Source: Branchiostoma floridae
Lineage: Eukaryota > Chordata > Leptocardii > Amphioxiformes > Branchiostomatidae
Length of the DNA stretch: 36,330 nucleotides
Direction of reading: 5' to 3'
Assembly: GCF_000003815.2 (NCBI RefSeq)
Contig: NC_049979.1
Location: forward strand, 22,604,041-22,640,370
The notes below the pieces were generated by a model. That model saw only the letters and a program-made list of their open reading frames with translations, was not told the DNA's origin and made no database searches. The position numbers and the translations under genes are program-made. Positions 24,001 through 31,532 of this stretch are shown piece after piece (the first letter of the stretch is position 1; each line of letters starts with the position of its first letter).

Positions 24001-27000
24001 TTAACGCAGGTCTTAAGGTTACATTACTGTTGTTTGTCCCATGCAGAATGGTGTACTTGATGCAGTTCCAGGCCATGGAGAAAAGTGCCACATTCCTACT
24101 CAACATCGCTTACACTGTAAGTCCAGTCTTTACCTTACATTCAAGGGAAGCAAGTGTTATCCCATGTAGCCATGTAAAGTAGTCAGGACATGTCTCAATT
24201 CTTAAAGCTCTTATTATGATTTATTTCATGATTGTGTTATTTCAACATATTTGAGTTTTGACAAGGCTGAGTCTTTCCTAGTGGGAATGGATAATATTAT
24301 CCACATGTAGAGATGGCAAAGAAATCAGGGTTGGACAAGTTTTCTAAATTTCACTTGTCCTATCAGGCAAGCAAATAAAATATTTACTTGCCTGAACCCA
24401 CTTTTCACTTGCTCAAAGTTCAAATGTCACTTTTAGATGCATGTTCACTTCTATTAGTAGAATTCTTATTATTGCCTCTGTGTTGACCATTGCTTGATGT
24501 TATGTCAAAACTTGACAATTGAAATTATTCAAGTATATCAAAATCTTGTTCAATGGAAAATTGTTACTTGCCCGATCGGGCAAGTAGGGTAGGACCTGCA
24601 CTTGCCCGATCAGCACTTTCACTTGACCTGGACAATAGGGCTGGTGACCTTATCCAACCCTAGAAAATATAACTTTTTACAACTGGGGGTTTTAAATGAA
24701 TTAACAAACAAACAAACAAACTTCCACTGCAGTCCGGTTCCAAGGTGACGTATGTCAGCAGGGTCAGGGCTCTCCGCTGCCTGCTCAGTCTGGTGGACAG
24801 CCAGGTCATCCAAACCATCGCCAAGAAACCAGTGGAGGAAATCAGGTTAGGCTGACGTTACTAATATTTAAAAGTTTTGCAGCGTTTTCTATTTCACAGT
24901 CGACCTCATCACCACGCCGCAAATATGCCTCCCTTCTATGACTACTGTATTACAGAATAAGTTACTGTTTCAACTGCAAATTAGGAACACTTTCTTTTTC
25001 ATCATTTAACAGCACTGTAAAAGATAATGAATTTACAGTACACAATGTAAATGTACAAGTAACGTTATCTATCTTACTGTAAACTTTTGTGACACACACT
25101 GCCTATAATGTGTAATGCGTTTGAAACATATAGAAAGACTTAGTGTATATACAAATCTATGGATAATTGATTGGCAGAAACCTAGCGGTCTTCCTGGCAA
25201 ATTGAAGAAATCTTCTATGACTTTGAGATCCACTGCAGACAGAAGTTTTGAAAAAGTCAGAGTTGCATGGACTACCTTTAAGTTAGTCTTTCGACAATTT
25301 AAGAAATGAAAATTTTGTTGCTGCACTGTCACAGGAAACATGACAAGTCTGTATGCTTGTTGCTCACAGCCAGCCATCTAGGATGTTCATTACAAGGAAT
25401 GTTGGGATGGTTACATTTACTGACTGTATGTTATCTATGCTCGTATCCCTTCTCCCCACAGGGAGTACATGAAGTCCCTGCTGTACCTGGCTGAGCTGGA
25501 GGCTCTCCATGTTCCACAAACACTGGAGTCATTCAACAAGAGCAACAAGGCAGCCCTGGCCAGGGGGCTGTGGCGCAATCACAACCATGAGTGGAGGGTA
25601 GGCAGATTCCTTTCTATTTTGCTATTCAGATCACTAAAAACATTAAATTTGTTTAGGGTCACATGTTTAAGTACAGAGAGAGCAAAAGTTTGAAGCTCTC
25701 ATACCTAAGTGAAATCTACGAGTTTCTCATACGTCTTGTTTGCCTATACGTGTAGTTCATTGAATCTGCAAATAAGGGTTTAGTAACATAACATCTGTAC
25801 ATTGGTCACTTCCTGTCACTCTACAAGTAAATTCGACCAGCATTATTATGGAAAACTCAATTAAACATGTATATTAACTGAAAATACAAACAGACTATAA
25901 AAACAATGCCTTCCTGTGAATTATAGTGATGTTATGACCTGTAATGTCTCTCAGGGCTGATAGATAACTGATTTTAGCAACTCTGAACTCCTTGGTGGTG
26001 AGACATGCCTATAGCATACATTTGTATGCAGCTTGTGGAAATGATTGCAGAAACATTGGCAGACATGCTGAAAACAATGCCTCCTTGCATAGAGTGAAAA
26101 TGAAACATTCTCTGTTACCTAAATGACCAGGAGAGGTTTCTCCCCTCTAGGCTGTGCGTCTGGTGTCCGACCTGTGTCTGGACTATGAGATCTGGGACCC
26201 CCACATGTGGAACAGCATCCTGCAGCAGCTGCTGGCCTTTAGGATGGTAGGTGTAACATCAGCATCAGGAATTCTACATTAGAATCAGTCTCACGGCAGT
26301 CATGAAATTATACCTGAACATTGCCAAGTAACATTGATCTGAATATTTATATGGTGTACATCAGATCTTGAGAAGTACATTTGTATATGGATGTACATTA
26401 AAACTACTTCTTCAGGACATACAGTAACTTCTACCAGTATCTTGAGATGTGCTGGCATGCCTTTGGTATTTTCTTTGGCTCTATTTGCAATAGTTAGAAA
26501 GAATGATCTCCAGCCAGAGTACTAATCTTCACTCCTCTTATTTGTTCCCAGCTTAAATACCTGGAACATGTGCTTGTCAGACTGTCTGCAATCTCTGACT
26601 TGTGGCAGGTATGAAAATATTACATTGCATCTTGATATGATAGAAAAGAAATTCTACTCAGTGCTGTAAAATGCTCATAGAACCATTTTACTGATGAATC
26701 ATTCAACCGTATATGCCTATGTAGTATTGTAAAATCTATCTCTTGGAATACACATTGTTTTTCAGGTGGGCTGTCTTATGAGAGCATGGAAGACAGTCTT
26801 ACTATCACCTTTCACAACAGGTTAGCAAGTCGAATTATATAGGAATTATACTTCTGTTCAAGTTGTTTATAGACTCTTGCATTTTTTAAGACTAGCCTGG
26901 GTATACATATAGTTATCTGGCAAAACTGCCCAAGAAGATGACTCAGCTGACCAAAAAACTTGGTCTATGAGCACAAGTGGTCACCATATAGACAGGATTG

Positions 27001-30000
27001 TTAATGCTTGTGTAAAGTATAGGAAAGTAGGTACCACCAACAGTGCTTGCATAATGGCCATGCAGTCCTTATGTATGTACTATAAGACTTAGTGGTCATT
27101 TGTACATGTTTGACAGTACTTTAAAGGTTGCAGCACTTACATGTTATATTATGTTTTTATGTACAGTTTGCAAGAAAAATGTCAGTTCTTGAGTGACTGT
27201 TCTAATAGTATATTTTCTGTACTGATTTTGAATTCTATTTTCTGTTCTACTACAACGTTGTATTCAGCTTGTGAAGACCAGAAAGCAGCCTGTTTGAAGG
27301 TGTACACTCTCACGCAAAGGTTGGCTTTTTTAATTATTGGATAGGGCGTCAGAAAGTTTTTTTCTTAAAAAGTAGATGTTCTTAATAATAATAGTATGCT
27401 TGTTGTGGTTACATGGTTTGAAATCATTTGACAGTTTATGGTAAGGAATAATCAGCTTTTACAACCTAACAATTTTACAGACAGTTCCTAGCTTCTTGTG
27501 AAGAATTAACCTGTTTGTAGAATTAAAGCCTTTTAATGTCAATACAATATTATATCATTTTATTACGAAAAGGTGTTGTTCCTACCACAGAGATGAAAAA
27601 GATTACATTGTATGGACATTGATTAGCACCATCTTTGCTTTGAAATCTTCTCCAAAGCATGTGCCCTGTGCATAAGATACCTGAAGTCTAAACAGACATT
27701 CTGGTAACTGTTTATTAAATGCTTCTTTCATCTGTGACTACCACAGGTTGCTGTGCCAAATTGTTCTAGCACAGATACAGGCACAACGCTCTAAAGCTCT
27801 CCACTGGTACTTTATTATGTGTGACGTGTGTGTTTCATTACATAGCCCTACTGATAAACATGTATAAGAAAGTTTACAGAGAAGTAAGGGTTGCCTCGCA
27901 AACCTTGGACTTATGAATGACTTACCCATGGACCATAGTCACAAGTCCAATGGTCTGAAAATGGACTCAGAGAGGACTGAAGATGGGCTTACTGCCTAAA
28001 TTGGTGCCTTACTCTGGATAATAGTCCACCAAAACTAACTTACCTTACTTACCTAGTCCCACCTTACTTACCTAGTCCTATCCTCATGCCTGACACCAAC
28101 ACTCAAACATGGCAAAATGCGGTGGACTTACTCTGGGTAACTCCCCCTCTGACACAAGCAAGTCCACCTTCAGTCTACATTAATCCTCTCTTTAGGACAA
28201 AGATGCATGTTGTGAAATTCAATGTTACTGTTTGTTCCCCAGATGCCCCCTGCTGCTGGAGCTGGATGTAGCTGGGTTCTCCCGACAGTTCCTGCAGGCG
28301 GGGCTGCCTGCCTGTGCACTCGGCTGTCTGCTCTTCCTGCCAGACGGTCAGAAAAGGAACAAACACATACAGGTGTGTGGGCAATGTTCTACTCAACCTG
28401 ACATCTTGTACTATTGCAAGCTGATCTCACTGAAAGCAAATATGATATTGATTGTGGTAATCAAGCTTGAGTAAGTGACATGTTTTTTTTAATGTCTTAG
28501 GGAACTTCAGCTTCGACATGTTGCCTGAAGTGCATCACACACTATGCATTCGTAGTTTAGACCATGAAGCTGGTTTGTTCCTTATTTTACAACATTCAAA
28601 GTCTGACTGGGACAGCATGTCTGCTACCTTAGTCAGAAACGTGGGATGGTGCAAAATCCTTCCATCTAGAATTGGTGATTCTCAACAACTCACCCGGACT
28701 CCAGGAAAAATAGTGACATATCAGTCACTAATGGAGATCTGTATAACCAAACCAAACCAAAACATCATGATTGAGACAAGCTCTACTCAGTAAGAGTGAA
28801 GATTACATTGTACATGAAAGTCTGACACCTTACCCAAGGGTCACAAAGGTTGCTTGGTGCCAGTTATCTGACATATAGATTCTTTTCTGTAGACTCTGCT
28901 TGCCAGCGGCTGCAGTCTTGGTATCTTGGACCAGATGAAAGAGTTAGAGCTGGCCAGAACCCCCCTCTCCCAGGCAGAACAGGTCTGCAAGTTTGGTCAT
29001 AACAATACTTGTACCTTTCTGTGTTCTTCAATCATTTTATATTTTGTACATCTAAATGTGCTTAGACTTTATGTGTAAGCTACAATGCCTGGGAAACATA
29101 CATTTAGATTGATGTTTCATATTACTAAGTATTACTAACTACAGATAGCAACAAGCAAGACAAGCTAGACTTTTCCAGTTGCTGAAATTTGTAACCAAAT
29201 TTGACACAGTAACTTGATGTTGTGGAGTTACTATTATTATTCTATTAAGTTTATGTAATAAACTATTTTTGTTACCAAACGTTGTCATTGCACTTGCGTA
29301 GTGTCATAGTCTGCGTAGACTGACTGACAGTAGTTGTAGTATTATTCTGTTTCCAGTCAATACCCTGAAAGAAATAGGGATATTGAGCAAGGGTTCTTTT
29401 TTTCCAGATTTTGACCAAAGTAATCCAAGAAGTACTGTCTAGAAAAATCCATGTAAAATTGATTGGAATGCATCAGTACAATTCTCCAGTGTATCGTCAG
29501 TCAGATGTTGTAGTGTTGAAAGGTTTTCTTAATAGATTTACTGGTCAGGTACAATGTACATGTAATGATAGATTAAAAACGCAGTTGTAATTGTTATTTT
29601 TTTCTTAGGCCTGGTACAGACTTGTAAACAATATTAATGAAAATGTAACAGGGAACAACAGGTGCTAATTCGGATAGTGTATGTGTGTGAGTGAGTGAAT
29701 AGAGCAACATTGATTTTAAGTTATTTTGTATCTGATTGACGGGAACATGTTTGGTACCTGCAGATTGTTGGAGAGGTGTACCAGTACCTGGATATCACCA
29801 ATCAGTATGATATTTTGCTGGATCAGCCTCACTACAGCTCACTGCAGGCCTACCTGGTGCGCCATGACAGGACCTCGTCTCTGGTGCGGTGGCTACTCCA
29901 AAATGACAGGTACTTAGTTTTTTTATGATAGCCAGGGCTCTAAATTTATATTTGGATACACAACATAATATGGAGTAGACTGTCAGCAAATAGAGAAGAG

Positions 30001-31532
30001 AAAAAAGGAGCTCTCTTGTATACGGGTTGCAGGCAGAATTTAGAAGTTGTTGTGAAGCACAGTGTCAACACACCTTCCAGTTTTTGAAAATTGCAAAGCT
30101 GGCTTCAAAATTTCAAACTAGTGCTACAACAAAGGTTTTGATATTTTCCTGACACTCAAATGTAAACAGTAAAGAACAGCCTATGTCATGCATAGTAATT
30201 ATTTTCTTGATTGATTTGGGACAAGGCACATGCAGACAAGTCTGTGTGACTGAAACATAAAATGGAAAAGCTGAAATAAAGCTTTCTCCACCAATATTAC
30301 TGTCAGTACCTTTGAATTTAAGTTTAAAGAGTATGTACATGTACTTGAGAAAATGCACAATTGTACAATGTAGTGTACTAGGTAACCTATACAATTGCCT
30401 ATGCACCAACAGACCAAGAGAACAGCTTCAATTTTAAGTGCACAAAATTGTTCAAGAGCAAATTACTTGTCCTCGTTACTTCCTTATACATTTGCATGCA
30501 GCATGGTGTTTTGATGCAGCATACTTGAATAACTTAGTAGAAGAACTTCTTCTTAAAAACCTCTGGATGGATTGTGATGATACTCTATTTGAAATGAGAG
30601 GTGGTGTTTCGAACCCAAAAGTTACATTGAATTTTGGGCCCTGAGGCTACTGATCTTGGTACTGCAGGACAACTTCCGGTTTTGCATCTTTGGTCTTGTT
30701 AACATTTTCTTAAACACGTCCATTTACTTTTCCCAGACTGACAGAGGCTATCCACCTGGCACAACAGTACAACCAGGTGCATGGGGACAGCAGCAGCTCT
30801 GTCACCACCAAAGCTGGCCTACAACAGCTACAGGTGGGAGAAAACACAACACTTAACACTCACTATCTGGCTTATTGTCGGTTGTTCCTTATCATTTTTG
30901 ACCCTGTGAAACTGTGCTATATGGCACGCTTACATACCTACTGCCATCATGCAAGTGCTAGACTTGCTTGCACACAGATGTGACAATTATTGTGGAGGCT
31001 CGATGGCAGCCCACCAGATGCTTCTTTTAGCCTGGCACCCCTGAGGCTCAAAAATTTTCATCGATTTTGTTATGGGAAAAGTGGTTCCTCTTACATTGCA
31101 TTGACAGTTTTGTAAATGAGAGAAGAGAGAAAAAAAGATTTTTGATTTAAAACCAGCACCTTCGGGACTTAATGATTAAATCCTGAAGGTGCTGGTTTTA
31201 AATAAAAAATATCATTAAGTTAATGGTCCAAATTTCATTGTACTGCATTCAATAGAGCAAAACAAAACAAACAAAAAAAAAACACATCAAAATCACAAAG
31301 GGTATGAATGGTTTCTTGTAAATAGTACATCTTAAAGCCACTTGATTTGCAGTACCAGTACTTCCTTTTGGCTGAGTTGCTGCAAGATGACTTTTTATAT
31401 GTAAACTATGTAGAAACATTCATTTTTCTTTATTTCCAGGACTTCCTGATATCCCAGAACCTACCATCATGTGTGGAGATGCTCAATGTTGCAGAAAATG
31501 GAGGGGACCAGCCCATGGATGTAGACAAGTAG
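76..31532 (+). CDS. KNTC1: KNTC1/ROD, kinetochore RZZ-complex subunit (5'-incomplete, 43 coding exons)
   Basis: ROD is the scaffold of the RZZ complex (ROD-ZW10-Zwilch). RZZ builds the outer kinetochore corona, recruits Spindly-dynein and Mad1-Mad2, and so supports the spindle assembly checkpoint. Joining 43 exons with AG/GT borders and matching phases gives one open frame of 1574 residues ending at TAG 31530-31532. Stretches recognisable as the KNTC1 family include PYMRDHGLEEDKVLLQYI (exon 1), PYSEWTYDSFFKEDGLVL (exon 15), LFSCRRVDHNLALGYVSVL (exon 19), NFYDYERIRFVLSVMEM (exon 23) and RGLWRNHNHEW (exon 34). The solenoid and the Rod C-terminal region are present. The N-terminal beta-propeller, roughly 600 residues judged from the ~2200-residue human protein, is upstream. 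Exon coordinates are in the five segment entries. Family assignment is by recall of the human protein; exon borders are read directly. Confidence 0.95.
1488..1502 (+). repeat. Short GT microsatellite
   Basis: About seven GT units in KNTC1 intron 3, 75 nt before exon 4. Confidence 0.9.
3420..3690 (+). repeat. Family A dispersed repeat, copy R1
   Basis: It begins near TTTGCCAGAATGGCTAAGG. The 95-nt core at 3497-3591 runs from TAACTCGAGA to CCTAGCG and includes GATATTTGGTGGGTGGGT. It continues past TACTGCAGC to GTGATTTTTGAGCG and GGGAGCCC. Copy R3 matches this copy through to the same end. Both DNA strands are open over much of it, but I regard it as a repeat and not a gene. Confidence 0.8.
3700..3960 (+). 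repeat. Family A dispersed repeat, copy R2
   Basis: The 95-nt core at about 3780-3874 has the same internal spacing as R1: TAACTCGAGA, GGTATTTGGT, GGGTGCGT, AGTTCGATAATGGGC and CCTAGCG. It is followed by TTGGTACTGCAGCGCAACTTCCGG. R1 and R2 lie head-to-tail with a period of about 283 nt. Confidence 0.8.
3955..4476 (+). repeat. Second shared module, two copies (3955-4052 and 4380-4476)
   Basis: Both copies read TTAGATAG/TTAGAAAG, TGTTGT, a GTGACATA element, TCCCCTAGCGGCT, GGGGATAGC and ATTYTTGTCGAAAA in the same order. A third copy is at 6508-6593. TCCCCTAGCGGC at the centre resembles the end of the family A core, so the two modules are probably parts of one longer composite repeat. Confidence 0.65.
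4723..4848 (+). repeat. 126-bp direct repeat, left arm
   Basis: Runs from GAATGGTAAATAATGGTAGA to GAAACAGTG and is nearly identical to 5233-5359, including the internal TGTTATCATTATCTAGAAAC. The 510-bp offset brackets family A copy R3. Confidence 0.85.
4945..5148 (+). repeat. Family A dispersed repeat, copy R3
   Basis: The core at 4953-5047 is a close relative of R1 and R2, and the downstream part (CATGCTGCGGTCGTGATTTT, then GGGAGCCC) matches R1 at 3646-3690. It lies between the two arms of a 126-bp direct repeat (4723-4848 and 5233-5359), as expected for an insertion with flanking duplication or for a larger tandem duplication. Confidence 0.8.
5233..5359 (+). repeat. 127-bp direct repeat, right arm
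   Basis: Matches 4723-4848 with scattered substitutions and one- to three-base indels. Beyond both ends the similarity stops. Confidence 0.85.
5360..6198 (+). other. AT-rich part of KNTC1 intron 6, nothing recognised
   Basis: No exon-like sequence with splice sites, no RNA gene and no repeat that I can place. The reading frame that opens near 5953 runs into the N gap and has no splice or family support. Confidence 0.6.
6199..6451. other. Assembly gap (253 N)
   Basis: A run of N inside KNTC1 intron 6, within the repeat-rich part. Reading frames that appear to cross it are artefacts of undetermined codons. Confidence 0.99.
6508..6593 (+). repeat. Second shared module, third copy
   Basis: It matches the 3955 and 4380 copies (GTTAGATAGGTGTTGTGCTT, GAAGTGACATATGTT, CTGGGGATAGCAGGCATT) and leads straight into family A copy R4, which supports a composite repeat order of second module then family A core. 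Confidence 0.65.
6590..6750 (+). repeat. Family A dispersed repeat, copy R4, with GT microsatellite
   Basis: It begins GGGTTAAGGTTATGTTTTGG, as R1 does, then a (GT)n run at 6631-6644, then a more diverged core (TAACTGGAGA, GATATTTGGT, AGGTGGGT, GAAACGAAGG) that keeps the 95-nt spacing up to CTTAG. Confidence 0.7.
6964..7002 (+). other. KNTC1: Candidate 39-nt cassette exon of KNTC1 (13 codons, phase 0/0)
   Basis: A pyrimidine-rich tract and CTACAG precede 39 nt reading TSFCITNLVYLAK, followed by the strong donor AAAG|GTATGT. The length is a multiple of three, and both borders are phase 0, the same phase as the exon 6-exon 7 junction, so inclusion or skipping both keep the KNTC1 frame. Against constitutive use, the human protein as I recall it aligns across the exon 6-7 junction without an insertion here. 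I therefore left it out of the 1574-residue model. It may be a real alternative exon or a chance splice-site pair within a repeat-rich intron. Confidence 0.45.
7139..10978 (+). CDS. KNTC1: KNTC1 exons 7-14 (residues 198-477)
   Basis: Exons: 7139-7258, 7807-7879, 8259-8326, 8855-8986, 9475-9545, 9694-9795, 10315-10490, 10881-10978. The segment opens with LSECMALLKSLPQEEVE, followed by RRIAIWAELTLQDS, equivalent to a conserved human KNTC1 stretch. It continues through a charged linker in exons 10-11 (QADEGEDGDASEECPCHDDR), which is poorly conserved in the family as I recall it. It ends with solenoid helices including IIHQLASRALTICEQ and LLCDCLELCKCSSL. Intron phases chain correctly: exon 8 ends in phase 1, exon 11 in phase 2, exon 12 in phase 2, exon 13 in phase 1 and exon 14 in phase 0. 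Confidence 0.93.
8176..8209 (+). repeat. Perfect 17-nt tandem duplication
   Basis: The unit GATTTAGGAGAGACACA occurs twice back to back, about 50 nt upstream of KNTC1 exon 9. Confidence 0.95.
8684..8716 (+). repeat. Three perfect tandem copies of an 11-nt palindromic unit
   Basis: ACAGATCTGTT is repeated three times. ACAGATCTGT is itself a perfect palindrome. It lies in KNTC1 intron 9. Confidence 0.95.
11036..11178 (+). repeat. Possible SINE-like dispersed repeat with ACGAAYGA tail
   Basis: The stretch contains two near-identical pieces (CCTACGGCTAATTAATCAG and CCTACGGCTGATTAAAAGG) and ends in a short tetranucleotide-like tail, GACGAACGAATGAACGAAC. Short tails of this kind are common at the 3' ends of SINEs. 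I see no clear A and B boxes, so the class is uncertain. Confidence 0.4.
11280..11985 (+). repeat. Family B tandem repeat, three visible units around an N gap
   Basis: Cores begin at 11357 (TATCTCGTGAACGGATGGTG), about 11704 (TATCTTCTGAACGGCTGGTG) and about 11852 (TATCTCCGGAACGCAAGGTG). Each runs exactly 95 nt to CCTGGCG, CTTGGTG or CCTAGTG and is followed by CTTGAMCTTGA. The last two units are about 148 nt apart; the first two are interrupted by the 100-N gap, which may hide more units. The antisense frame is open in all three. Treated as a repeat and not a gene. Confidence 0.75.
11540..11639. other. Assembly gap (100 N)
   Basis: A run of exactly 100 N inside the tandem repeat of intron 14, so it is probably a gap of unknown size. 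The true number of repeat units here may be larger than what is visible. Confidence 0.99.
12251..12334 (+). other. Isolated exon-like ORF with donor site, unexplained
   Basis: ATG opens 28 codons, including NVEENCIECGHKRK, that end exactly at a good donor (AAAG|GTATGTG). It could be the first exon of a nested gene or of a mobile element, or chance. No matching acceptor exon could be joined with confidence. The KNTC1 frame does not need it. Confidence 0.25.
12340..13360. other. Part of KNTC1 intron 14 with no supported gene
   Basis: Between about 12452 and 12716 both strands are open for about 80 codons. Neither product is recognisable and neither has splice or start context that decides. The rest is AT-rich and shows nothing identifiable. 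Confidence 0.5.
13363..14621 (+). mobile_element. Tc1/mariner-type element with long inverted repeats, defective
   Basis: The ends are CACTCGGCAC at 13363 and GTGCTGAGTG at 14612-14621, each flanked by TA (13361-13362 and 14622-14623), the target duplication of the Tc1/mariner superfamily. The inverted repeats are very long: 13363-13686 pairs with about 14272-14621 and includes AAAAAGTTTGGAATATCAAC and GGCACTTTTTT/AAAAAAGTGCC blocks. Inside are remnants of a Tc1-like transposase. A stretch at 14190-14265 repeats, in direct orientation, part of the right inverted repeat (14414-14495), so the right end has been partly duplicated. Too short and broken to be autonomous. Confidence 0.88.
13700..14033 (+). 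pseudogene. Tc1-like transposase remnant
   Basis: One frame reads GGGGSVMVWGGITT (about 13779-13820), the hallmark before the second catalytic block of Tc1 transposases. A second frame then reads YRDTILHP and NAILQDYNTSPHRAR, the block that holds the second catalytic Asp (usually QD-NARPH). At least one frameshift separates them. The N-terminal helix-turn-helix, the first Asp and the last acidic residue block (SPDLNPIEHLW-like) are absent. Non-functional. Confidence 0.85.
14737..15050. mobile_element. MITE-like repeat, copy 1 (intact ends)
   Basis: The termini are CAGGGTTGGACAAGT and ACTTGTCCAACCCTG, perfect inverted repeats of 15 nt. TTCAAC occurs immediately outside both ends (14731-14736 and 15051-15056), a probable 6-bp target duplication. 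Inside, the motif CTTGCCC and its complement GGGCAAG recur several times, and 14951-14976 is a perfect 26-nt palindrome centred on CGATCG. No coding capacity. The CAGGG terminus is reminiscent of hAT elements, but those make 8-bp duplications, so the superfamily is uncertain. Confidence 0.85.
15099..18679 (+). CDS. KNTC1: KNTC1 exons 15-21 (residues 478-765)
   Basis: Exons: 15099-15255, 15806-15877, 16429-16610, 16935-17033, 17438-17566, 18050-18166, 18570-18679. For exon 15 there are two AGs 7 nt apart. Only the upstream one (15097-15098, before CCTGCAG) keeps the phase-0 junction with exon 14. For exon 16 only the acceptor at 15804-15805 keeps the frame; the next AG gives a stop. Exon 15 holds the best family landmark (PYSEWTYDSFFKEDG), and exons 19-21 hold LFSCRRVDHNLALGYVSVL and DASWGHRLQKMKISF, which match the human protein in order. 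A MITE copy and introns without genes separate these exons. Confidence 0.94.
15577..15632 (-). repeat. Decayed tRNA-derived SINE head
   Basis: On the minus strand it reads TAGCCTTGCAGTTTGGGTTG, then AATTCAAATCCC, a near match to the Pol III B box (one mismatch to GWTCRANNC) downstream of a weak A box. A remnant in KNTC1 intron 15. Confidence 0.45.
17623..17925. mobile_element. MITE-like repeat, copy 2 (palindrome lost)
   Basis: It has the same termini as copy 1 with changes (CAGGGTTGTACAAG and CTCGTCCAACCCTG) and the same internal order (TTTTCTAAAATTTACG, CACTTGCCCAAAATG, GGACAATCAGGCTAATGGAC). The central palindrome has been deleted or eroded. No clear target duplication. It lies in KNTC1 intron 19. 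Confidence 0.8.
18782..18985 (+). mobile_element. tRNA-derived SINE in KNTC1 intron 21
   Basis: Pol III A box TAGCCAAGTG at 18792-18801 and B box GTTCAACCC at 18833-18841, both matching consensus, about 31 nt apart as in tRNAs. They are followed by a non-tRNA body (AAGTCATACCAAAGACTTTAAAAATG, given here only as the span 18849-18872) and a tail region with GTGTGGCCCAAGGGCTATTG at 18957-18976. The head is too diverged to fold as a functional tRNA. The stretch lies just upstream of exon 22. Confidence 0.65.
19088..23568 (+). CDS. KNTC1: KNTC1 exons 22-31 (residues 766-1196)
   Basis: Exons: 19088-19298, 19738-19842, 20424-20534, 20706-20796, 20950-21008, 21233-21467, 21899-21972, 22201-22408, 22840-22967, 23498-23568. 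This is most of the Rod C-terminal region (the family Pfam calls Rod_C). It includes RMANLLVTK-INFYDYERIRFVL, GLELLEFLWHYRRTQDPDQY, LPFHPLLLGDPWKII, LQLAVATSRWVAKELPLG and DIHAAAEEISQIGSRDLGKI, all in the same order as in human KNTC1. A leucine-rich helix with CTG codon runs (LLLYLEYLLLLQP) sits in exon 22. Residues 1160-1196 are acidic and variable. No frameshift or internal stop is needed anywhere. Confidence 0.95.
19920..20040 (+). repeat. Decayed tRNA-derived SINE in KNTC1 intron 23
   Basis: TGGCAGATTGGTAG resembles an A box with one mismatch, and GGTTTTGAATTCGC resembles a B box, spaced roughly as in a tRNA. The body is not assignable. More eroded than the 18782 copy. Confidence 0.4.
22480..22545 (-). 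repeat. Possible retroelement tail fragment
   Basis: The minus strand contains ATCCTGAAGAAGGCAACAGT followed by GGTCATTGGAAATTTG. CTGAAGAAGG-type sequence recurs near the ends of several retroelements, including Penelope-like ones. Assignment is from recall only. It lies in KNTC1 intron 29. Confidence 0.25.
24047..31532 (+). CDS. KNTC1: KNTC1 exons 32-43 and stop (residues 1197-1574)
   Basis: Exons: 24047-24116, 24733-24845, 25462-25597, 26151-26246, 26552-26608, 26766-26820, 27268-27319, 28243-28372, 28893-28982, 29764-29909, 30737-30833, 31440-31532. Landmarks are SRVRALRCLLSLVDSQVI, RGLWRNHNHEW, LKYLEHVLVRLSAISDLWQ and QAGLPACALGCLLFLPDG. The last three correspond to the most recognisable C-terminal stretches of human KNTC1. 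Exons 36-38 are only 52-57 nt. The protein ends with an acidic tail, ENGGDQPMDVDK, and TAG. Introns of this segment carry one MITE (24326-24662), a 19-nt tandem duplication (28042-28079), a degenerate repeat (about 30530-30690) and a palindrome (31145-31203). I saw nothing else in them. Confidence 0.94.
24326..24662. mobile_element. MITE-like repeat, copy 3 (palindrome kept)
   Basis: It starts CAGGGTTGGACAAGTTTTCT and ends CTTATCCAACCCTA. A perfect 22-nt palindrome, again centred on CGATCG, is at 24565-24586. The flanks GAAAT/GAAAA are only a weak target-duplication candidate. It lies in KNTC1 intron 32. Confidence 0.82.
24704..24720 (+). repeat. (AAAC)n microsatellite next to a splice acceptor
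   Basis: Four tetranucleotide copies lie immediately before the CTTCCACTGCAG acceptor of KNTC1 exon 33. Confidence 0.9.
26821..28242 (+). other. KNTC1 introns 37 and 38 around the 52-nt exon 38
   Basis: The only coding sequence is 27268-27319. Intron 38 (27320-28242) contains a perfect 18-nt tandem duplication (ACCTTACTTACCTAGTCC at 28042 and 28061) and otherwise nothing I can identify. Confidence 0.7.
28042..28079 (+). repeat. 19-nt tandem duplication
   Basis: ACCTTACTTACCTAGTCC plus one variable base, twice back to back. Confidence 0.95.
28983..30736 (+). other. KNTC1 introns 40 and 41
   Basis: Exon 41 is at 29764-29909. Apart from it and the degenerate family A copy near 30530-30690, I see no gene, RNA or recognisable repeat in this stretch. 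Confidence 0.6.
30530..30690 (+). repeat. Degenerate family A copy R5 in KNTC1 intron 41
   Basis: It shares GGATGGATTGTGATGATA, a late TTTTGGGCCC and TTGGTACTGCAGGACAACTTCCGG with R2 and R4. The core appears to carry about one indel and the order is the same. Its open frame is not supported as a gene. Confidence 0.5.
31145..31203. repeat. Near-perfect 59-nt inverted repeat in the last KNTC1 intron
   Basis: The left arm 31145-31173 and right arm 31175-31203 are 29 nt each with one base (G, 31174) between them. 27 of 29 positions are complementary, and both exceptions would be G-T/G-U type pairs in RNA. The first 19 bases of the arm (ATTTAAAACCAGCACCTTC) pair perfectly. The flanking AT-rich tracts extend the symmetry loosely. 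It could be a tiny MITE or a collapsed palindrome; the loop is too small for a typical microRNA precursor. Confidence 0.9.

Noticed and set aside
25115-25309. Open frame within KNTC1 intron 33
   Set aside because: No splice sites that fit the gene, no similarity that I recognise, and the opposite strand is open as well.
31145-31203. MicroRNA precursor
   Set aside because: The stem is nearly perfect and the loop only a few bases, unlike a typical precursor with a terminal loop and bulges.
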